A stretch of DNA of 64,000 nucleotides from Pelobates cultripes (lineage: Eukaryota > Chordata > Amphibia > Anura > Pelobatidae), in NCBI GenBank assembly GCA_933207985.1, contig OW240924.1, positions 69,868,742-69,932,741 of the forward strand, read 5' to 3'. Position numbers and translations under genes: made by a program. Positions within the stretch are counted from its first letter, which is position 1; every line of letters begins with the position of its first letter. Positions 23,766-34,334 of the stretch are shown here, piece by piece. The notes below the pieces were generated by a model. The model saw nothing but the letters and a program-made list of their open reading frames with translations, made no database searches and had not been told where the DNA came from.

Positions 23766-23773
23766 TGCCAACT

Positions 23774-24431
23774 CATTGTTCTTCATTGCTTGGAATATCG
23801 TCGCTATCTTCAGACATCTGCTAAACCAAAATTTGCCAATGAAACTATCGAAGAGTTGCAATCACTATAGAAAATGTGTTTCTAGATGTTCACACAGTCC
23901 AGTTGTATCAGGTTTATACAACTTCAGCAGTAGTAGTAGTTCAACTATGGAAGTTAATTTCATCAAGCTTTCAATAGCAGTTCATTTCTTAATGTTGCTT
24001 TCAGAGAAAGCACGTATTTACTGATTGGTGCTCACTATAGGTACGATCTTGTCCAGTTCTCTTCTGGTTTTCCCCTTTAGATACATTGAAGGTACTGCAT
24101 AATATGCCGTCTCTGTATTCTATCATACGCCATGCAACAAGTCCATCATTTTTACAAAACCCACAAACTTGTGCACACAGAGTGCCAGTATTCAGTAGAT
24201 TCAAATTGGAGAGGATGAGCAATTCTACAGGTTCCTGTCTGACAAAGGATCTATGTGTTACCGTCATCTAGCACTTGGCAAACAGTTGTAGAAGTTACTC
24301 TACTACTTGAACGGAGCTTACTCTTGTTCATCTTTGTTTTAAAGTCACATTTTGAGATGCTGTATGAAATGTTTGTTTTTCATTGAACAAAATCCTCAAC
24401 TTTATTTTAATGTAGAACTCTGTCTCTCTAA

Positions 24432-24468
<37 letters not shown>

Positions 24469-26157
24469 CGTGTGTGTGTGCGTGCGTGTGTATGTATATA
24501 TGTATATATATATTATAATATATACATTCCATACTCGTCATTAAAGGCAGCACAATATATATATAAACATATTGCAGCATTCTGAAAGTTTTAGTTCTTT
24601 GCTAAGAGTTTAGTTGATTTTCCTGTTAGCCTCCTAGTCAACTTTAACCTCCAACCTACTCCCGCATGCATCATTGCAAATAAAACTGCTACGCTTTGAC
24701 AAGAGGATATAAAGTCAGGAGGCCATCAAACAGAAATCTCAGCCTGATTTCACTAAGCTAAACTTCAACCCAACACAGCTCCCTCCCTGCACAAGACCTT
24801 CAATAGGAAGGCAAACACTCACCCATATCACTTTAGTTTTGATAATCCCTTCTTTAATAGAAATAAAGAGAAGAAATATACATAATAAATTATGTTTGAC
24901 AACTGGAATTCAGTGGTCTCGTTACGGCTTGTCTGTGCTTATTACACAGATTTCTGGTCTTCATTTTAAAGAGCACTCTTTCCAGCAAAATGTATGCGTT
25001 TTTCGTATAAACATGGTATTTTGTATACAGAGTCAAAATGAGTTTTTAGTACAAGATTAAGGCAAACCAGATGGTAAAGTAAAACGACAGCTTTATGGTG
25101 CTTTTGATGGCTTGGAGAATTGACCACAGGCTTTTCCCCTGCCAATGATTATGCGTGACCTCTCTTCTACCTCTGTTTAAAGTGTTTATCTAGTAAACAG
25201 GGGGCAGTATCCATGGGTCGTGTCTTGTGTCTACTAGTATACATGCTTAATGCAGGATTTCCAAACTTATTGTGTTCTCTTGTATTAAAGAAGGCTCCAA
25301 GACAACTTCGAAGTTTTTCATACCATACTGTGCTACGAGACCAAGAAGTCTCCAAACTTATAAATACATTACGTTGGATTCTATCACTTGCTTTAACCCA
25401 TACCTTAATGTACATATGGGGTGGGAAGAGAGGGGTTCATTAGAGTCTGCTTTCCATGGTTAAAACTGTCCACTAGTCCAGTCTTTCCTGTTGGGAGAAG
25501 ACTGTATCATAACCACTTCAAATGTCGAGTTAGAAAAATAAGGATGATTTGTGAAGGAATAGTAACACAACTGAGTGTAAATCTCATACTTTAATGATTG
25601 GGTTACCGATAAGGTTCTTCGTACTCCTCTCAACAGTATTAATTTTATCAACATTGGAAGAATCTCTAGTGTTTCATTAGATGGATCATACTACCTAGGT
25701 AGAGGGGAGGTAGGCCAGAAATCAGTGGTTGAGAAAGCATGTGGTTCTTATAATTTGAATCTATACATATTATATTTACCAAGTAAGAAATGATTTAAAC
25801 TTAAAAAATAAGAGCCCTTAGTCTAAGCAGTTTTTTTGTTGTTTGTTTTTGTAACGTTAGCACTAATTACATTTAGCACTACTTATCCTAGGAGAGCCCT
25901 CACTACATTTTAGGGTATCCATTTCCCACTGGTTCCCTTCCAGGTATGCTATAGAATAGTCTACTTTTCTGACAACTCTACTCATCCTTTCTGCTTATAA
26001 GTAAGTACCCTGTGGGGCACAAAAAGCATTAGTATTGAAACCCTACTCCATAGCCTACCATCATGGGGTAGGAATCCTTTCCGGAAGTCTAAAAGTCTAA
26101 TTAGATTTGGTCAAAATTTTGGATCTAGAGCATTATTATTCCATTCTATCCATAGTC
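23774..26157. other. Non-coding stretch
   Basis: Contains the (GT)n/(TA)n microsatellite at 24432-24525. The minus-strand frame at 24001-24267 has a CAQVCGFCKNDG stretch, but I could not tie it to a zinc-finger family with confidence. No bounded repeats found. Confidence 0.4.
24432..24525. repeat. (GT)n followed by (TA)-rich microsatellite
   Basis: About 50 bases of alternating GT with GTGC interruptions pass into TATATA-rich sequence. Such alternating purine-pyrimidine runs are prone to Z-DNA formation and length change. Confidence 0.9.
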
Positions 26158-26256
26158 TAGGAGTGCCCAATAGGTAGATCCCCTGATGTTTTAAAACTAC
26201 AGTTTCCATGATGCTCTGTCATTCTAAAAGCATGCAAAGCATCATGGGTACCCCTG
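26158..26256. mobile_element. Degraded hAT-like MITE
   Basis: Left end GGAGTGCCCAATAGGTAGAT and right end AAAGCATCATGGGTACCCCTG match the family seen at 20328-20466. The right arm is shortened and no target duplication survives. Confidence 0.55.
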
Positions 26257-27197
26257 GTCAAGAAGATTATATAGTAAATAGACAATCTAATCTCCCTAAC
26301 CAGTGCAGAATGTTATAATGGTTTTGGAGCTTTCTGGCAACCATGCTTGCAACTTTCATGAGAATGGACAAGACTTCATAGACCAGAATGACAGACTCCT
26401 GATTGGCAGAGCATCTTCTGTTTGTCTGCGCATGACTCCTTGCTGCTTGTGTTAGGATTTGCAACATCTATAGGAACGTTACAGAGGAGTTTCTTTTATT
26501 TGTTTGTTATGTTTGATATATTGTACCATCTTAGCTATATGATACATGAAAAAAATAGCTCAGTGTGGTATTTAAGCCCCTGCAACACAAAATGTATTTA
26601 CATTGTAACATTGGAGGTGGTTTCTGGCATCAAGGCACCTCCTAGCTTTAACAGTTCTCTTGGCATATGCACAAAATTCCTTATGGGAGCTGTGGCCCTG
26701 GGGGTAGAACATTATGCCACTTAACAAGGGAAATGTGCATTGATTTTAAACACCTCTTTTGAAGCTAAATGTGGATGCGATACATAATTAGAGAAAACTA
26801 CTCATGGCTATTTTCCTCTCATGGGTCTTGCCAGTGTGAGTGTGATATTATCAGACAAACAGCTTGCAGATCTCCGATTCCAATTTTTTCCACTACACGT
26901 AAGAAATAAATGCTTGTAAAAAAATTAAAAGTAATTTGTGAATCGGGGAATTGCAGTTTGGGACATGTTGGCAACTATGCGAGGTAAATTGGTTTTCCAA
27001 GACACAAAAGATAATCGTCTATGCATTACTACCTGCTATGCCCATATGCTACATTGTATAGGCATTCTGTGTGCAGCCTGATTTTTATGCTGGGCACTGG
27101 ACATTCAAATAATATTGTCAGACAACATCGTAATAGGAGTCACTAGACAAGCAGGTGATACTGTCAGGCTGTAATATAACAGACTTTCTCTGGAAGA
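26257..27197. other. Non-coding stretch
   Basis: No gene, repeat border or tandem array found. Confidence 0.4.
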
Positions 27198-27604
27198 AAC
27201 ATAGAAACATAGAATGTGACGGCAGATAAGAACCATTCGGCCCATCTAGTCTGCCCAATTTTCTAAATACTTTCATTAGTCCCTAGTCTTATCTTATAGT
27301 TAGGATAGCCTTATGCCTATCCCACGCATGCTTAAACTCCTTTACTGTGTTAACCTCTACCACTTCAGCTGGAAGGCTATTCCATGCATCCACTACCCTC
27401 TCAGTAAAGTAATACTTCCTGATATTATTTTTAAACCTTTGTCCCTCTAATTTAAGACTATGTCCTCTTGTTGTGGTATTTTTCTTCTTTTAAATATAGT
27501 CTCCTCCTTTACTGTGTTGATTCCCTTTATATATTTAAATGTTTCTATCATATCCCCCCTGTCTCGTCTTTCCTCCAAGCTATACATGTTAAGATCCTTT
27601 AACC
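27198..27604 (-). mobile_element. CR1-clade LINE 3' end (5'-truncated)
   Basis: On the minus strand it encodes the C-terminal tail of a CR1-type ORF2. The stretch YSLEERRDRGDMIETFKYIK is followed, after a stop and a +1 shift, by RVVDAWNSLPAEVVEVNTVK. It ends in the 3' UTR 'GACTAGATGGGCCGAATGGT' and short terminal repeats ATTCTATGTTTCTATGTTT. This mirrors the avian CR1 end ('GGACTAGATGACC...ATTCTATGATTCTATG'). 5' truncation and absence of poly(A) are normal for the family. Other copies are at 29298-29438 and 47353-47599. Confidence 0.85.
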
Positions 27605-28139
27605 ATAGGCAGGTACTATGGTTTGGGTGTCACATAAGTGGCTTCTATAGGCAGTTTAGTGATAATGAGTCATTGTAAAGCTTAAATCTGTCTGAGTACT
27701 GCTGTGTAGATCCAAGATCACGCGGGCAGGTTGGTGATATTTGGTGGTGCGATCGCAATTAACACGATTTTGTGACCAGATTGCTGATATTTTTGCCTTG
27801 TGATGTAACTGACCCTAAAATTAGGACAGTAACGTAACTGGATTGTGTGGGATCACTGATGCTGGTTTTGGCGGCAGCATAATTTCTGAGAGAATTACTT
27901 ATGTGTATCGTGCAATTCGCTTTTATTGCTTGATTTTTTTTTCTGCAGTTTTACACAAAACTGCACCGTATTATTACAGCTTGTGTACCCTAAAATGTCA
28001 ATGTATCATCATATTGATATATATTAAATACAGGAAAGGTTATCAAAGAAACCAGTTGTGCAAGCTCAGAAACACAAATAAATAAATGCACAGCGTTTTA
28101 AGAATTTCCAAATTTCACAGCTTAACTGTTGAAAGAACT
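27605..28139. other. Non-coding stretch
   Basis: No gene or bounded repeat seen between the CR1 end and the next MITE. Confidence 0.4.
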
Positions 28140-28670
28140 TTAAAAGGACACTATAGTCACCAAAACAACTTTAACTTTATTGAAGCAGTTTTGGTGTATA
28201 GCTCATGCCCCTGAAGTCTCACTGCTCAATTCGCTTTGTTTATACAGTTCTAGTCACACCTTCCTGCATGTGACTTACACAGCCTTCCTAAACACTTCCT
28301 GTAAAGAGTCAGTTAATGTTTATGCTTCCTTTATTGCAAATTATGTCTAATTTAGAATTTCATATTTTATGCTCCGTTAATAGCTTGCTAGACCCTACAG
28401 GAGCACCCTGTGTGTGGGTAAAGTTAAATTTACAGAGCAGGAGATAAAAACTTTTAAAATAAGTTACACCTGACTGAAAGTGAAACCAATTTTTTTCATG
28501 CAGGCTGTGTCAATCAAAGCTGGGGAGGTGTGGCCTGCATAAACAGAAACAAAAGTGATTTAACATCTAAATGGTAGAGAATTGAGCAGTGAGACTGCAG
28601 GGGCATGATCTATACACCAAAACTGCTTCATTAAGCTAAAGTTGTTTTGTTGACTATGGTGTCCCTTTAA
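28140..28670. mobile_element. T2/Kolobok-type TTAA MITE (531 bp)
   Basis: TTAA at both ends, with termini TTAAAAGGACACTATAGTCA and ACTATGGTGTCCCTTTAA. Homologous along its length to the element at 868-1427. No transposase. Confidence 0.75.
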
Positions 28671-29093
28671 GACTGATTGTTTCTAATGTCTGTGAATGTT
28701 AATTAGCTATAACTGCCTTTACGTGAGGACTGGCAGTGACCGAGCACATGGCCTATAGCATTCAGTGACATCAGGAAATTGGCTCAACCACCGTACTCAG
28801 TCTCACTTTTTATCTCCCCATTTTACTTCGTGTTTGTGATAGTGGCTTCTTAATTATTAATATAAGTAGAGCTTTGGCCCTTTTCTAACAAGAATACACA
28901 TATTTTAAGTGTGGCATTTTTACCCAAATGCAGTTTACTTGGTCAGCACCTGACAAATGACACATTTCTCAGTTTGAAATCTTGGACGGTTTATGAGAGC
29001 AAAACCGTAGATAAAAGGCCTTTTCTTTTTCTCCAAAAGACTACTGCTCATAACAGGTCTTATTAATGGGGTAGCAGTAATTCCCTGGGTTTT
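28671..29093. other. Non-coding stretch
   Basis: Short unremarkable interval; no gene or repeat border seen. Confidence 0.4.
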
Positions 29094-29689
29094 TAAAGGA
29101 TTACTCCAACCAAAAACAGTGGTAACCTTTGCTAAGAAAAATAAATAAATAGAGCCAAGGACATTTCCTCCAGGCAGCCCAATCCGCATCCAATGCAGCT
29201 CTCCTTCGATTGATGGGGTAGTGACATCAGTGAGGACAGGCTGAGTGGAGAACATGGTTGGTGCGTGGGGGTGGCGTGCTGTCATTGAACAGTGAGCGAG
29301 TTTAAGCATGCGTGGGATAGGCATAAGGCTATCCTAGACATAAGATAAGGCCAGTGACTAATTAAAAGTATTTCGAAATATTGGGCAGACTAGATGGGCC
29401 GAATGGTTCTTATCTGCCGTCACATTCTATGTTTTTATGTGTCATCAGCATGCTGTGCATACCTTCGACATATCCAATATGTACATTATTGACATTAGCC
29501 AGCCCGGGACTCTTGTTCCGGGATACCTAAAGACACTTGAATGATGTTGCCAGAGGTGTGTATGAGGCCAGAGGTGTGTAAACTATGTATGTGCAGCGTT
29601 TCATAGCGAAACACTGAGTTTACAGACTCCAGGCATCATGACCACTTTAAATAACTAAAGTCGTCATGATGTGTGGAGTATCCCTTTAA
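29094..29689. mobile_element. TTAA MITE, TTAAAGGATTACTCC family, with nested CR1
   Basis: TTAA at 29094 and 29686-29689. Termini are TTAAAGGATTACTCCAACCA and GGAGTATCCCTTTAA. The interior 'TTTCATAGCGAAACACTGAG' and 'GGCATCATGACCACTTTAA' recur in diverged form at 54858-55260. A CR1 3' fragment lies inside at 29298-29438. Confidence 0.7.
29298..29438 (+). mobile_element. Short CR1-clade 3' end
   Basis: Plus-strand copy of only the last ~140 bp of the CR1 element. It starts within the codons for EFKHAWDRHKAIL and ends in GACTAGATGGGCCGAATGGT and ATTCTATGTTTTTATG. Severely 5'-truncated, nested in the TTAA MITE. Confidence 0.8.
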
Positions 29690-30559
29690 TTATTAAGTTT
29701 ACTTATCCAGTATATTTTACAAATGTTTTTTGTTTTGTTTTTGAGGTCTGAAAATTTATATAAAATGAAATTTGGAAAACCAGACATCTATCCTGGACCT
29801 GTTCACCTCCGTCTTGATTCCACGTCAATCAATGTTATAATTTATGTCCTTTGCACCTGTGAGGCAGCACAGTGTGAGATAGCATTATGTAATATACATT
29901 TAAAAGAAGCATCACATGACCTGTCCCTAATTTATTGGGTCCCCCCACAGTCCGACGAGTTAAGGGTTAAACATCCTTTTTTTTACCTACAATTTTTCTA
30001 GTGCTTTAGGTACCAGGAAACATCTCTAGTGCTGTCTTCTGGGTGCAGGGCTAAGGGAACAGGGGTACTGCACCCAGACCACTTTAATGAGATAAAATGA
30101 TCGGACATACCAAGATATGTTATTTGTAAACTAGATTATAACAGTATATAAAATAACTGGAATGCTGTAAACCCATGGATGGCCATTAGCACAAAGTGCA
30201 CCATGGAATGAGTCCTGTCTATTGAAAGTGCTATATGACCAAATATTTCATATTTTGAGGTGACTAAATTATTAAAACCATTTCTTCTCACAGTTGCCCT
30301 TACAATTTGCATGACTGAACCTTTTAGTGCCAACTTAAAGAAGGCTTTGATATGTACCCGGTCTCTCCTCCCTAGGCCCTTGCAACACCTCTGAGAATAG
30401 GAGAGTATGCTGCGTCTAGCATTGGATGCTGGGACTGAATCACTGACTTCAAATCCTTTGTTAACAATCTAAATAGTGGCAGATCTGCAACTTCAAAGCC
30501 AGTCAGCTCGGTGTGTTTATGCCTCCAATATGTCAGGGACTTAAGCGTAATGTTTTATG

Positions 30560-30800
30560 TATATTGCCATTATGACAGTTGAAAAGGCTAAAAAAGAAAA
30601 AAGCAATTATATAATTGCTTCAAAGAATTATGCATGGGGGGATGGAGGCTTTTAAGGAACGCTAGAGCAGCCTTAATTATTATATCACCTGAAGTCGAGC
30701 AAGAAAATTATGTCCCAATTATTTGTGATAAGCAATTAAGCTTCATGTTACAAGGCATGAAAGAAATTCCTCTAATATTGTTTTTCCTTTCAGAATCAGG
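30560..30800. other. Candidate conserved non-coding block
   Basis: Contains AATTATATAATT, ATTATGCATGG, CCTTAATTATTATATCACCT and CAATTATTTGTGATAAGCAA, a density of homeodomain-like TAAT cores without repeat signatures. Composition-based suspicion only. Confidence 0.25.
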
Positions 30801-32299
30801 GAGGGAAAACACTCTCTGTGCTTTTCTATATATTCTTATCAGGGTGCGTGGGCTGGCAATGAGGGGGGTCATTCTTCTCCTGCTAGTTTTTGTTTATTCT
30901 TATATTTGTTTAGAACTTTGACACAGTGCTAGTGTTTGTGATGTGTCTCTGGTGCTTAAGCAAAGTGCTGTGCAATACTAACTGCTCCTTCACCTCCCAA
31001 CCTGGCTTGTTTGATGCCTAGATTTTATTTATTTATTTTTTGTATTTCTGTTTCTTTTCATAACAATATTGACAGTGTTTTTATTTGCAAGTTGACAGCA
31101 AAGGTAAGGAACAGTAATTATTGAAACCTCTGACATATTTATTTATTTTTTTTGTGGGGGGGTTATTTTAGAACAGCACACATCAACTAAAGACAAATTT
31201 ATAAAACACTTTTTTAAAATGAATTTATTATTATTTATGTTAACCCTTATAGACACCAGGTTTGTTTGCAGCCTTCCCTGAAAGGGATGCATACTTGTAG
31301 CTAAATTTTTTTATTTGTTTTATTTTTTTTTACCAGATGGGAATCACAGTGTTAATGCATACGCTTATTTAAAAACAAACATACATATATTTAAGATCTG
31401 CATTTAGCCTATCACAGCCCATAAGCCTGTGTGTTCATGCCACCCTTGGAGATGGGATCAGGTACACAAGTGTGGCACAGAACACTGTTTAAAAAAAAAC
31501 AGCACACAGTGAGCCAAAAACCAAAATACCCGCAAGACACTTGTGGGCTATACACAAAGTTTTGAATTGTGTAGAATTGAAAAGGGAATTATAAACTTAG
31601 GCCAAAATTAACTAAGCTATAAAAAAACCTATATGCAGATTTATTTTCCTTGTTTTGTCTATTATAGCCCAAAGATTGCAATTCCTTTCACAATTCCTGG
31701 CTAAGTGGATATTCTCACGATTATATAACATTATCAAAGTTATTCACTAAACTTGAGATATTAAAGTGTATTTTAAATGTAAGCTTAGAATAGCCAAACT
31801 GGAAACGTTCTCTTTGCTTTCAATTCGACTAGCCAGGCCTTAAAAAGTCCACTGTGAATTCTCAATTTACAGAATAACCCTGTTCATGTGCCTCCTTACA
31901 TTTGGCTCTCCTTCGATATTCCTAGAAATGTAGCCAGCAATAATCGTACAAGAACAGAATTGCCTAATTCATTGATACCAACAGCCTTCGGCTGTTCCTG
32001 CAATGTTATAGCTGTGTGCCCAGAGCTGCTGCGACCATTGTGTCCATCTCTTCTATTGGTCTATACTCTAAAGCTTCCGTTTTGTAACAGCAGTTTGGTA
32101 ACACAGAGCACAATGGTTTTTGTGGCCTACTTTCTATCTGTGTAGAAGAATTTATACAGACTGGTTGTGATAAAGGATTGTAAGGAGGCTTTATCGCATC
32201 TCTCCTTTGTATGTGTTTTCTTTCTACCCCTTTCCCATGGCTTGCAGTTAAGTATACAGAAGCCAGCTAGCTTCTTGCTGTCAACAGGCTCTGAATTTA

Positions 32300-32640
32300 G
32301 TGAGTATCTTCCTGCTGTGACAACTCGGCATTAACATCCCAGCGATCACCCGGGCCCCAAACCCTGCAATTTAATAGCTTTTTAGGTTCTCGTCTTTTTC
32401 TAAACAGCAATTAATCTCATTTTAGTACAATTTTCTCGTTTCTGAAGTCCCCTCATTGAGGAGCTGTTTTGTTCATATTTGGCTTCATCTCCTCTGCATA
32501 GTCATTAGAGTCTCCAATTAATGTCACCTTTAGCTGAAGAGTACTCATTTTTATTGAGAAAATGACAGTTGCTACCATGAGCAGTGTAGTGTAATATACA
32601 TTAATTGCCCCGTAACACTGGTAATTACCAGGTTTTTTTT
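32300..32640. other. Candidate conserved non-coding block
   Basis: Mixed-composition, non-repetitive sequence with several TAAT-core motifs (CAGCAATTAATCTCATT, TCTCCAATTAATGTCACC, ACATTAATTGCCCC). It ends before a T-rich tract. The resemblance to vertebrate developmental enhancers is impressionistic. Confidence 0.25.
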
Positions 32641-32996
32641 TTTTTTTTTGGTTTTTTTTTCAGGGCTCTCAGTAAACCATCATGCCTAGACAAGACTAGA
32701 GCAGAGGCAAAGTAGTCATTAAGAAGAGGGGCCAGTCCTGTTTTCGTGTTGCTCTTATTTGTGTTTAACCCCTTCCCAGACAGATAAAACTTTACAAAAC
32801 CACACTTGACAAGAATTTTTTGTTTGTCGAATGTGACTTTACCTTGTCTGAAAGATTTAGATATATGTTGTTTTTTTTATTACTTTTTTTTATTTTTATT
32901 TTTTAACTCTTTGGTCACTAGTATAGTTACCAGTGTGTTATTTATACCACAAACGGTTAATAGTTTTTTAGGATTTCTCTAAACAAGAGCCTAGAC

Positions 32997-34326
32997 CAGG
33001 GGTCTGCAACCTATGGCACTCAGTGTCCTAGCACGGCACTCAAGGGTGCTAGAGCCAAATAGACTCTGGCATATCAGGAGTTCCATTGGGACTTCAGATA
33101 TTTGCTTGTACAACCCAGGCGGTGATTGCAGGTGGTGAGGGATAATCCTCAATTTACACATTGTGGCACTTAGAGAAAGTGATCTCCGATCACCTCTTCA
33201 CAGACCTTGTGAATGGGAATATGCACTGGAGTAAAGGAGCCCGCTACAGCTATCGCAGCTCCTGCTATTGGCCTGTACCACGCTAGCCTTGTCCCCACTG
33301 GACCCCAGGAAACCCACAGTGCTAGATATACACAGAGCTGCAGAAGAAGACTCTTCCTCATACAAATAATACAAACAGCCCACACTGACAGAGTCGCCGT
33401 ACACAACTCCCCATGCAGCCTTTCACATGCAAAAGAACAAGCAACCACACACATACACAACACCAAACACACAATGTGACATATCATCCAGCCACCCAAT
33501 TCCACAAGCAGCTCCCATACACAGCTCACAAACATAGGTATTATACATGTGACGGAACACTGGTACGCTGTCACTTGGGCACAAAGGGCTCCTTTGTTTG
33601 GGTGAGCTCTTATGGGCTATTTAGACCGCACAGACTTAGACCTAGCCACAACATGGAGAGACAAGATGGCGAACCAGAGACTTTGTGACCACGTGGGTGG
33701 GGGTTGGGACTTTCTCCTTTATGACTCAGGGAGCGGAGTCACCTATTGTTGACTGTGTGTTAATCCATTTACCTAATGCATAATGTTTTCCTGTATATGC
33801 AAAGTAGGTGTTCTGATGGTTTGTCCTATGGGTTATTAATGGACTTAGTGTGGTTGGCTGTTTGTTTAGGCCCAGTTTGATTGGTTGCTGTTCCAAACAG
33901 TTGTGTGTTTACTAATGAGTTTACTTATATACAAATACCTAGGTGTGTCTAATAATCGTTAGTTCCTTTTTCTACCCTCAAGCTGTGTGTGTCTGCTATT
34001 CTTGGGGGAGAGGTGTTAGCTGACTGAGTCTTCGTGAACGGACGGACATCTGTGGTTTGGCGGTGGGAAGAAGCTGTTCAGACAGGTGTGCTCAGTTGGG
34101 TCGCAGGGGACCCCTCACAATACAGAATACTACACACTACTCATGAACCTATACGATAGCCCACACGCACACAAATACAATGTTCCAAAGCAACTGTAGA
34201 ACCCATAAATAACACAAGCACAAAACGGTAACATATACACCTCAATTTTAAAAATAAGGACCAGCACGCCAAGGGACTTCAAGGTCTTATTTTGGCACAG
34301 CGCTACTAAAAGGTTGCCTATCCCTG
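32997..34326. mobile_element. hAT-like element (1.33 kb) containing a solo LTR
   Basis: Starts CAGGGGTCTGCAACCTATGG and ends AAAGGTTGCCTATCCCTG, so the termini are inverted. It is flanked by a perfect 8-bp duplication GCCTAGAC at 32989-32996 and 34327-34334, the hAT hallmark. Without the 572-bp LTR and its target repeat it would be ~750 bp, so it is non-autonomous. The short ORFs at 33170-33688 have no transposase motif. Confidence 0.85.
33548..34119 (+). mobile_element. Solo LTR (572 bp) with 5-bp target duplication
   Basis: Begins TGTGACGG and ends CCCCTCACA (TGTGA...TCACA inverted ends). It is flanked by ATACA on both sides (33543-33547 and 34120-34124). A TATA-like CTTATATACAA sits near 33923-33933, suggesting plus orientation. 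No internal coding region remains, as expected after LTR-LTR recombination. 5-bp target duplications fit Ty3/Gypsy or retrovirus-like elements; which of the two is undecided. Confidence 0.85.
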
Positions 34327-34334
34327 GCCTAGAC

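Larger units (their letters stand above)
29690..32988. other. Non-coding stretch with candidate conserved blocks
   Basis: Largely AT-rich single-copy-like sequence. A MITE-like scrap is near 30040-30090 ('GCACCCAGACCACTTTAATG'). Splice-acceptor-like tracts before AG occur near 30793 and 32662, but the sequences after them contain early stops. No gene recognised. Confidence 0.4.

Noticed and set aside
24001..24267. Minus-strand frame with CAQVCGFCKNDG...DGILCSTF, loosely like a nanos-type zinc finger
   Set aside because: The expected histidine and the second CCHC half are missing, and the resemblance is limited to a few residues.
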